Shown here: positions 1 through 5,336 of the stretch, in pieces | How positions within the stretch are numbered: position 1 is the stretch's first letter | Layout: each line of letters begins with the position of its first letter | Origin: a virus | DNA: 34,684 nucleotides | Virus record (IMG/VR): IMGVR_UViG_3300021963_000379 | Coordinates: 1-34,684 of that record | Direction: 5' to 3' (one strand) | Program-made: the position numbers and the translations under genes | The notes under the pieces: generated by a model | The model's input: the letters and a program-made list of their open reading frames with translations, nothing else | The model's database searches: none | Told to the model about the DNA's origin: nothing

Positions 1-128
1 TCGGATGTTTCGGACATCAGTCGTAAATAAATGATGGGTTGTTTTGCTTGTTCAGGTCTATGTATTACCAAGACTACCCAGTTTCCCCTGTCGTTAGACA
101 ATAGGACAGTTCCATAATTTTTGCTCAT
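1..128 (-). CDS. Possible partial protein running off the left edge
   Basis: An open leftward frame starts with ATG at 128, directly after an in-frame TAA, and stays open to the window edge for about 42 codons. The visible product begins MSKNYGTVLLSND and has a balanced, soluble-looking composition with a hydrophobic stretch (WVVLVI). I do not recognise the family. No convincing Shine-Dalgarno sequence precedes the ATG, and a frame this short could be chance. It would be co-directional with the regulator at 368-604. Confidence 0.35.
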   Translation of the reverse strand, partial: MSKNYGTVLLSNDRGNWVVLVIHRPEQAKQPIIYLRLMSETS

Positions 129-367
129 TTATTCGCAAAATATGGGGCATTGCTGCCGTTTCGCTTCTGAAGTATTTACGGCCTTTACCGCATCATCACG
201 CCTGTGTGCGGGCTAGACAGAAAGAGAAAACCCCTTTGGGTAGCTCTAAGTTGATACCGCTTTAGGAAGCACTCCACAGGCTTTCCAAAACGCTCAAAGC
301 TACCCAAAAGGGTCTTAATGGAGTTCTACTAAACAGGTATCAATCTGCCCCGTCAGTATAACACCAA
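129..367. other. Non-coding control region with interleaved inverted repeats
   Basis: No credible gene is seen between the left-edge frame and the regulator. The stretch holds the strong interleaved inverted repeats at 232-343, annotated separately, and a weak GCCGT/ACGGC pair at 155-182. It lies directly downstream of the leftward regulator gene, so it would be the 3' part of that transcript, or a separate small RNA in either direction. Confidence 0.6.
232..343. repeat. Two interleaved inverted repeats in A-B-A'-B' order; candidate pseudoknot or antisense-RNA element
   Basis: Arm A (232-245, CCCTTTGGGTAGCT) is complementary to A' (298-312) with one bulged A. Arm B (251-275) is complementary to B' (320-343) in three blocks: TTGATACC/GGTATCAA (8 bp), TTTAG/CTAAA (5 bp) and ACTCC/GGAGT (5 bp). 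The spacers are 5, 22 and 7 nt. The order A-B-A'-B' means the two helices interlock, which is H-type pseudoknot topology on either strand. Alternatively, one half of the element could act in trans on the other half. Phage immunity RNAs of the P1/P7 C4 and P4 CI kind use repeated complementary segments beside regulator genes. That comparison is inference only; I cannot match it to an RNA family. Confidence 0.6.
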
Positions 368-604
368 TTAACGCAACTCAGGCCAAATTAATGAGTATGA
401 ATCGGGGAATAAGTCCTTACGGCTTACTAAACCTTTAGATTCCTGTTCTAACAACGCCCCTAAATAAACCATCTTATCGGCTGGAATACCTGAGTTTTTC
501 CACATAGACACCGCAGGTACGCTAATTTTGCAGATTTTGGCTATTTTGGTAGGCCCACCCAGTAACTCGATAATTTGACTATCGGTAAACATTTTCTTCT
601 TCAT
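368..604 (-). CDS. Cro/YdaS-like helix-turn-helix regulator
   Basis: A 78-residue protein with one helix-turn-helix over about residues 10-45. A segment reading GGPTKIAKICKIS is followed by the turn and recognition helix AVSMWKNSGIPADK, a pattern typical of Cro/YdaS-type phage regulators ('G...lA..lgvs..aVs.W...G'). It should bind operator DNA as a dimer and set the early/late or lysogeny decision. It is transcribed leftward, divergent from the early operon starting at 712. A TTAA-N6-TTAA site at 604-617 overlaps its start, suggesting autoregulation. The first ATG (604) has no clear Shine-Dalgarno; a second ATG at 592, preceded by GAAGAAGA, is an alternative start. No second repressor or integrase is seen nearby. 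Confidence 0.8.
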   Translation of the reverse strand: MKKKMFTDSQIIELLGGPTKIAKICKISVPAVSMWKNSGIPADKMVYLGALLEQESKGLVSRKDLFPDSYSLIWPELR

Positions 605-617
605 TAAGCAAGTTTAA
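604..617. promoter_or_regulatory. Candidate operator (TTAA-N6-TTAA) at regulator start
   Basis: TTAAGCAAGTTTAA on the + strand, read on the - strand as TTAAACTTGCTTAA, matches the sites at 657-670 and 2801-2814 (shared form TTAA-nYTkGC-TTAA). It overlaps the start codon of the leftward regulator, where binding would repress that gene. Binding is inferred, not shown. Confidence 0.45.
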
Positions 618-644
618 CAAAAATACAACGCCATATCAAATAGT

Positions 645-673
645 TTGCACATTTATTTAATTTGGCTTAATAT
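645..673 (+). promoter_or_regulatory. Candidate early promoter overlapping operator site
   Basis: A -35-like TTGCAC (645-650) and a -10-like TAATAT (668-673) are separated by 17 nt upstream of the rightward early operon. The TTAATTTGGCTTAA site (657-670) lies in the spacer and runs into the -10, the usual place for a repressor to block polymerase. Both hexamers are imperfect matches to the sigma-70 consensus, so confidence is moderate. Confidence 0.45.
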
Positions 674-711
674 GGTGGTACAGCATAAGCTGTTTACTTT
701 TGGAGATGATT

Positions 712-924
712 ATGGATGACTTACAGCAATTACATAACGAAATGATGGCAGACCAAGAACGCCTTGAGATAGCTTTAGATAAGGCAGAAGATGGTGATAT
801 GTTGACATTGGCAGAAATTGACCTAATCAGGTTTCATTGTGGCTTACCCAATAAGCGTAGGATTAGCCCCATTTTGGGTACGATTTTTGACGATTTTTCT
901 AATATTTTTGGGGGGAAACAATGA
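712..924 (+). CDS. Small acidic protein of unknown function
   Basis: A 70-residue protein opening the rightward early operon. I chose the ATG at 712 because GGAG (702-705) sits 6 nt upstream. An in-frame TTG at 700 and an ATG at 706 give longer forms but lack spacing for that ribosome site. The N-terminal half is acidic and helical (LHNEMMADQERLEIALDKAE) and the C-terminus is aromatic (FDDFSNIFGG). I recognise no domain. Its stop overlaps the start of the SSB-like gene by 4 nt (ATGA), so the two are translationally coupled. An accessory role in early DNA metabolism is a guess from position only. Confidence 0.65.
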   Translation: MDDLQQLHNEMMADQERLEIALDKAEDGDMLTLAEIDLIRFHCGLPNKRRISPILGTIFDDFSNIFGGKQ

Positions 925-1544
925 TTGTGACAGGCACAACTACAGAAAAGAAAGAGTTTAAGGTAGCCCCAGTAGGGTCGCACCTAGCTCGTTTATACCG
1001 AATTATTGACTTAGGCACACAGAAATCTGAGTACATGGGTCAAGTCAAGATGCTACGCAAAGTAAAGTTCTTTTGGGAGCTTCATGGCGATGACTTAAAG
1101 ATTGAGGGCAAACCCCTTATCCAAACACGCAACTACACGCTATCGCTAGGCGATAAGGCTTCTTTACGGAAAGACTTGGAATCTTGGCGTGGCAAATCAT
1201 TTACCGATGATGAGTTGCGTGGCTTTGACCTTAGAAACCTACTAGATAAATGGTGCATGGTTACTGTTCAGCATAGGACTGCTAATAACGGCAATACCTA
1301 CGCTGATGCGGTAGCTATCACCCCAGTACCTGCAATCGTACAGAAAGCTGGCGTACCACAGGGCGTAAACCCTTGCGTATTGTTTGACTTACAGAAGTTT
1401 GACCAAGAAGTATTTGACAGCTTATCGCAAGGTCTAAAAGACCAAATCATGCTGTCAGCCGAGTACCGCAATACATTTAATAAACCTGATGTAAATAAGC
1501 AGTTGCAAGACGCAGCAATAGAGGACGATTCCGTCCCGTTTTGA
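921..1544 (+). CDS. Phage single-stranded-DNA-binding-like protein with acidic C-terminal tip
   Basis: A 207-residue protein resembling a family of phage early proteins that sit beside nucleases or recombinases. Its sequence ends DDSVPF, the acidic hydrophobic tip (like DDDIPF) by which bacterial SSBs recruit partner enzymes. The body (about residues 20-135) is rich in beta-forming segments, such as KVKFFWELHG and WCMVTVQHRT, consistent with an OB-like fold. An SSB role is inferred from the tip and context, as no classical SSB signature is visible. The start has a strong ribosome site (GGGGGG, 5 nt spacing) and overlaps the preceding gene by ATGA. The exonuclease-like gene at 1785 is a plausible partner in recombination or replication. 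Confidence 0.7.
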   Translation: MIVTGTTTEKKEFKVAPVGSHLARLYRIIDLGTQKSEYMGQVKMLRKVKFFWELHGDDLKIEGKPLIQTRNYTLSLGDKASLRKDLESWRGKSFTDDELRGFDLRNLLDKWCMVTVQHRTANNGNTYADAVAITPVPAIVQKAGVPQGVNPCVLFDLQKFDQEVFDSLSQGLKDQIMLSAEYRNTFNKPDVNKQLQDAAIEDDSVPF

Positions 1545-1568
1545 GGGGGTAACCTTTAGGAGCGAGCT

Positions 1569-1766
1569 ATGAACCACATGATTAAAGACTTTATTGACCA
1601 AAAATATACAGTCAAGACCTTTCAAGAACGAGGGTACGATGAAGAAGTACCCATCATTGGGTTTGCCCAAGATGACTTGGAAACTGTCATTAAGACTGTG
1701 GTTCAGGCTTGTGCCGACAGGGTTAGAAACTCAGATGATAGAATCGCAATACTACAGTTAATGTAA
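1569..1766 (+). CDS. Hypothetical early protein
   Basis: A 65-residue soluble, acidic protein between the SSB-like and nuclease genes, with AGGAG (1558-1562) 6 nt before the ATG. A central YDEEVPIIGFAQDDLETVIKTVV segment suggests a short strand followed by a helix. I do not recognise a family. Co-direction and tight spacing (24 nt after SSB-like, 18 nt before the nuclease) place it in the same early DNA-metabolism operon. Confidence 0.65.
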   Translation: MNHMIKDFIDQKYTVKTFQERGYDEEVPIIGFAQDDLETVIKTVVQACADRVRNSDDRIAILQLM

Positions 1767-1784
1767 TGTTTAACAGGGGGATGT

Positions 1785-2525
1785 ATGTTAGTGAAAGAGC
1801 ATCAAAGTGAGAGTGGTCATTGGTACTTACCCAATGGCAGTCCAGCCTATCGGGTCGTTGGCAAGAATGGCAAAGAAAGAAACACAACTGTCAAAGACGC
1901 AAGAGAACATGGCTTATTGCCCTCAGTCACCACAATTATTGGTTGTGCGTCAAAACCCGCATTGGATGTATGGAAACAGCAACAAGCTATCCTCGCTGCA
2001 CTTACATTACCTCGCTTAGAGGGTGAATTAGAGCAAGATTGGCTAAGTAGAGTTGTATCGGATTCAAAAGAACACGCCAAGCAAGCTGCGGAACGGGGAA
2101 CACAGATACATGGGGTCATAGAAGCGTTCTACGAGGGCATTTACATTCCTGAGCTACCGCCCTATGTCCGAGTCGTAGAAAGCACCATAAACGAGCATTT
2201 TGGCTCACAGCTATGGGTTTCTGAGAAGTCCTTTGCTAAAGGTGGGTATGGGGGTAAATGCGACCTAATCGCCAAGAACTGCGTAATCGACTTTAAAACG
2301 ACTGAAAAAGACTTAGATAAGCTGGACTATTACTTTGACCACCAAATGCAACTGAGTGCCTATAGACAGGGCTTTGATATGCCTACAGCTCGGTGTGCCA
2401 TTGTTTATGTCAATGCCCTACAAAATAAGGCTAAACTAATAGAGATACCTGAAGATGACCTGCGAATTGGGTGGGAATGTTTTACCCATTTATTAGCGTT
2501 TTATCGGGCAAAGAATAAACTATAA
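1785..2525 (+). CDS. PD-(D/E)XK (RecB/Cas4-like) exonuclease
   Basis: A 246-residue nuclease of the RecB/Cas4-like PD-(D/E)XK superfamily. The diagnostic features run in order. A GTQIHGVIEAFYEG helix near residue 105 corresponds to the 'G...H..iE' motif. GGKCDLIAKN near 160 supplies the catalytic Asp, and VIDFKTT near 173 supplies the (D/E)xK pair. A QLSAYRQGF helix near 193 matches the 'QlaaY' motif of RecB-type nucleases. It is expected to degrade or resect double-stranded DNA in phage recombination or replication, probably with the SSB-like protein upstream. The ribosome site AGGGGG lies 4 nt before the ATG. It is the last gene before the structured spacer at 2526-2846. Confidence 0.85.
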   Translation: MLVKEHQSESGHWYLPNGSPAYRVVGKNGKERNTTVKDAREHGLLPSVTTIIGCASKPALDVWKQQQAILAALTLPRLEGELEQDWLSRVVSDSKEHAKQAAERGTQIHGVIEAFYEGIYIPELPPYVRVVESTINEHFGSQLWVSEKSFAKGGYGGKCDLIAKNCVIDFKTTEKDLDKLDYYFDHQMQLSAYRQGFDMPTARCAIVYVNALQNKAKLIEIPEDDLRIGWECFTHLLAFYRAKNKL

Positions 2526-2658
2526 TGATTACGGGGTGGCGGCAATCCCCCTGCCACAATCTCCTTCACACCGAGGGCCACCCCACCTTACAACGGGCGA
2601 AAGTTTGTATATAGAAAGGCCAGTAAGTATGCTTTCTCAACAAGTAGCCCACCTTTTT

Positions 2659-2760
2659 ACAGGGCGTTAAGCCGCCCCAAGAGGATGTGGCAAGTAACGA
2701 ATTTTGCGGCTTTCAGCGTTACATGAAACAGCTACCAAATCTTGCCCTGTCTTTTTACTC
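2659..2760 (+). ncRNA. Candidate structured non-coding RNA with terminator-like 3' end
   Basis: Nested complementary segments are seen. ACAGGGC (2659-2665) pairs with GCCCTGT (2744-2750). Inside it, GTGGC (about 2687-2691) can pair with GCTAC (about 2731-2735, one G-U), and GTAACG (2694-2699) with CGTTAC (2717-2722). A local GGGCG/CGCCC hairpin (2662-2677) competes with the outer stem, which could be a switch. The outer stem is followed by CTTTTTACTC, a plausible intrinsic terminator tail in the + direction. The family is unknown to me. Confidence 0.4.
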
Positions 2761-2800
2761 TTATACAAGACTTAGGGTATGTCCCTAGTATATTAATATG

Positions 2801-2814
2801 TTAAGTTGGCTTAA
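2801..2814. promoter_or_regulatory. Candidate operator (TTAA-N6-TTAA) with -10-like TAATAT
   Basis: TTAAGTTGGCTTAA, with TAATAT at 2812-2817, shares a 12-base match (TTGGCTTAATAT) with the early promoter site at 662-673. It sits about 30 nt upstream of the small-gene cluster starting at 2847, so it probably drives and controls that cluster. The -35 region is poor, so an activator or phage factor may be needed. This is inference. Confidence 0.45.
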
Positions 2815-2846
2815 TATTTAATTGTTGTTTAACCAAAGGGGGATTT

Positions 2847-2939
2847 ATGAAAGACTTTTTATTAGGTATGGTTGCAGGTGTGTTGGCATTTGGCATACCT
2901 GCTATTGTGTATGTGTGGAGAACTGGGGGAATATCATGA
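2847..2939 (+). CDS. 30-residue single-pass membrane protein
   Basis: A tiny protein, MKDFLLGMVAGVLAFGIPAI followed by VYVWRTGGIS, with one hydrophobic helix covering most of its length. A strong ribosome site (AAGGGGG, 4 nt spacing) precedes the ATG, and its stop overlaps the next ATG as ATGA (2936-2939). These are good signs that it is translated despite its size. The function is unknown; small phage membrane proteins often act on the host envelope or in superinfection control, but nothing here proves that. Confidence 0.65.
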   Translation: MKDFLLGMVAGVLAFGIPAIVYVWRTGGIS

Positions 2940-3139
2940 TTGGTACTGTAACGATTGGTGATACGCCTGTTGATGTATATGGCACAGAACTGCCTAGCGA
3001 GCCTGATGTTGGCATTATGGGCAATTATGTAGAGATTGAGGATTTAGAAGTGGGTGGTATTAGCATCTATGAGATGGTCGCTAATAACCCAATATTTGAA
3101 CAAATCCAAGAAGCAATTAACGATATGGTGAACGCATGA
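2936..3139 (+). CDS. Hypothetical acidic protein
   Basis: A 67-residue acidic protein (start MIGTVTIGDTPVDVYG). I used the ATG at 2936, which overlaps the previous stop as ATGA. The frame extends upstream to a TTG at 2822, but that would bury the micro-protein at 2847 and read through its ribosome site. No domain is recognised. Short beta-rich N-terminal repeats (VTIGDTPVDV) are followed by a C-terminal helix (ANNPIFEQIQEAINDMV). The next gene starts inside its stop (ATGA at 3136). Confidence 0.65.
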   Translation: MIGTVTIGDTPVDVYGTELPSEPDVGIMGNYVEIEDLEVGGISIYEMVANNPIFEQIQEAINDMVNA

Positions 3140-3381
3140 AAGCATTTCCAAGCACAGAACCTATTTATGGCGATAACATTGTTGGCGTTAAACAAAGCAC
3201 AGGTATGGATTTACGGGATTACTTTGCTGCCAAAGCATTTCAAAGTTTAATATCTTACGCCCTTCCTGACTGCGTTTATTACACTATAGACAACGAATCA
3301 AGAATTGAAATAGGAATAGAAATTTTGGCTAAAGATGCTTATTTATTTGCTGATGCAATGATGAAAGCGAGGACAGAATGA
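3136..3381 (+). CDS. Conserved small phage protein (LRDYFAAKA type)
   Basis: An 81-residue protein of a kind common in phage early regions. It has a short proline-rich start, then STGMDLRDYFAAKAFQSLIS, then a C-terminal helical segment ending LAKDAYLFADAMMKARTE. The 'GmtLRDYFAAkAlq' signature recurs in many phages and has no assigned function. It is coupled to both neighbours through ATGA overlaps (3136-3139 and 3378-3381). The product looks cytoplasmic, unlike the membrane micro-proteins on either side. Confidence 0.75.
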   Translation: MKAFPSTEPIYGDNIVGVKQSTGMDLRDYFAAKAFQSLISYALPDCVYYTIDNESRIEIGIEILAKDAYLFADAMMKARTE

Positions 3382-3464
3382 ATCCATTTGTAGCTACAAT
3401 TTTATTTGTGTTATTTGCAGTAGCCTGTACAACTCTAGGTTATGGTTTAGCGGGGTATCTATGA
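3378..3464 (+). CDS. 28-residue single-pass membrane protein
   Basis: A tiny product, almost entirely one hydrophobic helix (MNPFVATILFVLFAVACTTL then GYGLAGYL). A Cys in the middle of the helix could suggest a lipobox, but the context does not fit well. The ATG overlaps the previous stop (ATGA 3378-3381) and the stop overlaps the next ATG (ATGA 3461-3464), so it sits exactly in a coupled chain, the main evidence that it is real. The function is unknown. Confidence 0.6.
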   Translation: MNPFVATILFVLFAVACTTLGYGLAGYL

Positions 3465-3664
3465 ACATTCCATACAACAACGGCAAGGTCAGTATTGGTA
3501 AGTATTATGTGCCACCTAAATATGTTGAAAAAGACGCAGATATGCTAGAGCTTCAGTCTTATTTAATTCACGACCCAGCCCGTCTTAATAGGGCGTATTG
3601 GACAGAAAAAGCCTTGTTAATACTAGGACTCTTTATTGTCTTGATTATTTTCCTCAAGAGCTAG
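3461..3664 (+). CDS. Small C-terminally anchored membrane protein
   Basis: A 67-residue protein with a polar N-terminus (NIPYNNGKVSIGKYYVPPKY), a short helix, and one C-terminal membrane helix (ALLILGLFIVLIIFLKS). It is the last gene of the rightward early cluster. Its final 42 nt overlap, tail to tail, the 3' end of the endolysin gene on the other strand. The family is not recognised. Topology suggests a cytoplasmic domain tethered to the inner membrane. Confidence 0.65.
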   Translation: MNIPYNNGKVSIGKYYVPPKYVEKDADMLELQSYLIHDPARLNRAYWTEKALLILGLFIVLIIFLKS

Positions 3665-4159
3665 TTTTCTAGCATCCTCAACCCGATTAAGCCAACCTTT
3701 AATAAAGCGAGCTTGGTCGGGTTTTCTTGCAACTATGCCTTGATAGAAGTCTGCCCTAGCGTCTGAAAACTTTGTAATAAGGTCTTTAGGGTTTGCATCA
3801 TTAATTGCTGCCATAGTCTTAGGCCCGATAACTCCATCAGCCACGCATCCGATTGCCTGTTGTAAAGTCTTAACGCTTCGCCCTGTCCCTGCATTAACGG
3901 CAAAATCAAATACCACATAATCTAAGCCTTTCGGTAAGACTTCACAGTAGCTAGGATTCCAATACTTTAATTTGTACATTGGGGCTATTTTTTCGGGGGT
4001 TAGAGCCTTCATATCAGCTTCGGTGACAGGATGCCCCACAAATTCTTCCCAAACCCTCTGTGTGACCCCTAAATTGGTTCTACCACCTGAGTCCAACGGG
4101 TCGTTTACATAACCACCTTCGTGCTTCAAAATACGGGCTAAACAGTCCTCAAATCTCAT
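3623..4159 (-). CDS. Endolysin, glycoside hydrolase family 108 (ZliS-like)
   Basis: A 178-residue muramidase that cuts peptidoglycan to release virions. The GH108 catalytic signature is at the N-terminus: HEGGYVNDPLDSGGRTNLGV, with the likely catalytic Glu at residue 14. The C-terminal part (about residues 95-165), with CVADGVIGPKTMAAIN and KGWLNRVEDAR, matches the predicted peptidoglycan-binding domain usually fused to GH108. There is no signal peptide, so it should depend on the holin. It follows the holin with an ATGA overlap (4156-4159) and ends the long late operon. Its last 42 nt overlap the end of the rightward membrane-protein gene. Confidence 0.93.
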   Translation of the reverse strand: MRFEDCLARILKHEGGYVNDPLDSGGRTNLGVTQRVWEEFVGHPVTEADMKALTPEKIAPMYKLKYWNPSYCEVLPKGLDYVVFDFAVNAGTGRSVKTLQQAIGCVADGVIGPKTMAAINDANPKDLITKFSDARADFYQGIVARKPDQARFIKGWLNRVEDARKLALEENNQDNKES

Positions 4160-4554
4160 TTCTTCGCTTTCATCTCAATAATCTTCTCAGCCGTTCTGCC
4201 ACCAAAATAGGCTAGGAATACGATTTGTCCCCATTGACCAAGCAACTGGACATAGTTTTGGTTAGCATCGTAGCCAAAGGCAGACATCATAGCAAATAAG
4301 AAATAAGCCCCAAATATAGCGATTAAAGCCATTGGGCGAATGTTTTTGGATAACCAACTGTCACTAGACATATCAGCTTCCCAACGCTTTGTAACCTCTT
4401 GGGCTTCGGCTATATCGGCTTGCATCTTAGCCAGTTCGCCTTCTTGTTGAAGTTTTACCAGTTCTAACTGAGCCTTAGCCTTTGCTTCAGGGTCGGGGAT
4501 AAGCTTATCGATGAGCTTTGTGCCAATATCAAGAATCGCTGTCAATGGAAACAT
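4156..4554 (-). CDS. Holin (phage 3TM holin family)
   Basis: A 132-residue protein of the three-transmembrane holin family found in phages and gene transfer agents. The N-terminal part is amphipathic (ILDIGTKLIDKLIPDPEAKA), followed by a charged helix (about residues 25-65). Hydrophobic segments lie at about 72-92 (IRPMALIAIFGAYFLFAMMS) and 103-120 (WGQIVFLAYFGG), with a basic C-terminus (EKIIEMKAKK). The 'DSWLSKNIRP' turn before the first membrane helix is typical of the family. It forms inner-membrane holes that let the endolysin reach the wall. It sits directly between a coiled-coil membrane protein and the endolysin. Confidence 0.88.
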   Translation of the reverse strand: MFPLTAILDIGTKLIDKLIPDPEAKAKAQLELVKLQQEGELAKMQADIAEAQEVTKRWEADMSSDSWLSKNIRPMALIAIFGAYFLFAMMSAFGYDANQNYVQLLGQWGQIVFLAYFGGRTAEKIIEMKAKK

Positions 4555-4988
4555 TATTTATAACCCCATACTAAAAAGTAAGCTATTACGCCAGCTACCG
4601 CAAAACACCAAAACTGTGCATTTCTAGCCTTGTTTAAATCTTTGTTAAATTCTTTCTGAAACTCTTTCTCTTGCTTCTCTAGCTTGGCTTTTAGGGCTTC
4701 AACTTCTGCCCATCGTTTGCCATACTTTTTTAAAAAATCTGCTCTAATCTGTGCTTCTTCTCGTCTAACTCGTTCTTCGTGTTCCCATTGCATCAATACC
4801 CGTTTTAGGAATAACTCTTTGCGGACTTCGTTTTCTCGTAACTCTCTGCGTCTATCTATATTTCGTTGTACTGCAACATCGGTGGCTTCTTTTTGAACAT
4901 TCTCAATACTTTTAGAAAGTTCTTTAGCACTTGCTCGGCTTGTATCAAGGTTACTAGTTAGGGTTTTAATCCCTTCGTGAAGTTCCAT
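4554..4988 (-). CDS. Coiled-coil protein with C-terminal membrane anchor (lysis-cassette associated)
   Basis: A 144-residue protein, highly charged and helical throughout (long Glu/Lys/Arg-rich coiled coil, about residues 10-120), with one membrane helix at the C-terminus (FWCFAVAGVIAYFLVWGYK). I prefer the ATG at 4988, 4 nt after the upstream stop; an in-frame ATG at 5015 adds 9 residues but overlaps the upstream gene. Neither start has a strong ribosome site. Position next to holin and endolysin suggests a lysis accessory role. It lacks an N-terminal anchor and a lipobox, so it is not a classical i- or o-spanin. The function is unassigned. Confidence 0.75.
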   Translation of the reverse strand: MELHEGIKTLTSNLDTSRASAKELSKSIENVQKEATDVAVQRNIDRRRELRENEVRKELFLKRVLMQWEHEERVRREEAQIRADFLKKYGKRWAEVEALKAKLEKQEKEFQKEFNKDLNKARNAQFWCFAVAGVIAYFLVWGYK

Positions 4989-4992
4989 AGTT

Positions 4993-5160
4993 TCATTTTG
5001 GCAAAGACCACCCATGAGTTGTTAGGTAGGCATAGCCTAAACCAGCTACAAAGACATAGAAAATAGTACGGATAGAGAACCAACCAAACTGGGTTACTTT
5101 CTCATTTAACCACTCTTTAATGGCTTCTTTAACGATTTCTTTTTCAATTTCGTTAGCCAT
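4993..5160 (-). CDS. Small single-pass membrane protein of the lysis region
   Basis: A 55-residue protein, MANEIEKEIVKEAIKEWLNE then KVTQFGWFSIRTIFYVFVAG, with an amphipathic charged N-terminal helix and one membrane helix (about residues 31-46). It ends HGWSLPK. AAAAGG lies upstream of the ATG. It is co-directional with holin and endolysin. An antiholin or an extra pore component are possible roles, but nothing in the sequence decides this. Confidence 0.7.
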   Translation of the reverse strand: MANEIEKEIVKEAIKEWLNEKVTQFGWFSIRTIFYVFVAGLGYAYLTTHGWSLPK

Positions 5161-5162
5161 AA

Positions 5163-5336
5163 TTAAACCTTTTTGCGTACAGTTCTAGTCGTTGCTTTTT
5201 TGACCACAGGCTTGCGTTTAACCGCAGTTTTTTTGGGCGTAGCTTTAACTTCACCTTCCCAATCATTGAGAATAGTAAGCCAATGCACCTTTTTGGTGTA
5301 GCCCATCTTATCAAACATCCAATCAATTAGGAACAT
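5163..5336 (-). CDS. Small protein with basic Lys/Arg-rich tail
   Basis: A 57-residue protein. The N-terminal half is mixed (MFLIDWMFDKMGYTKKVHWL) and the C-terminal half is strongly basic (KKTAVKRKPVVKKATTRTVR plus KKV), resembling DNA- or RNA-binding tails. A strong ribosome site (GAGGT, 5 nt spacing) precedes the ATG, which overlaps the 3' end of the 5323-5820 gene. No family is recognised. The basic tail is low-complexity, so homology searches may be misleading. Confidence 0.7.
   Translation of the reverse strand: MFLIDWMFDKMGYTKKVHWLTILNDWEGEVKATPKKTAVKRKPVVKKATTRTVRKKV

Larger units (their letters stand above)
2526..2846. other. Intergenic region with multiple stem-loops and a promoter/operator at its right end
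   Basis: There is no credible gene in this 321-nt gap; frames inside are 13 codons or shorter. It holds a perfect 8-bp inverted repeat (GGGGTGGC 2533-2540 / GCCACCCC 2577-2584), an AGAAAG/CTTTCT pair (2613-2618/2632-2637) and the nested stems at 2659-2750. The TTAA-N6-TTAA site lies at 2801-2814. The density of complementary segments suggests a structured RNA, or an origin-like DNA element, rather than simple spacer. Confidence 0.6.

Noticed and set aside
1-20. GATGT-TTCGG-ACATC hairpin at the left edge
   Set aside because: Short stem within the possible partial gene; no run of T follows, so not a terminator.
2822-2935. TTG-initiated longer form of the 2936-3139 gene
   Set aside because: Would overlap the micro-protein at 2847 and its ribosome site; the ATG at 2936 has an exact ATGA overlap.
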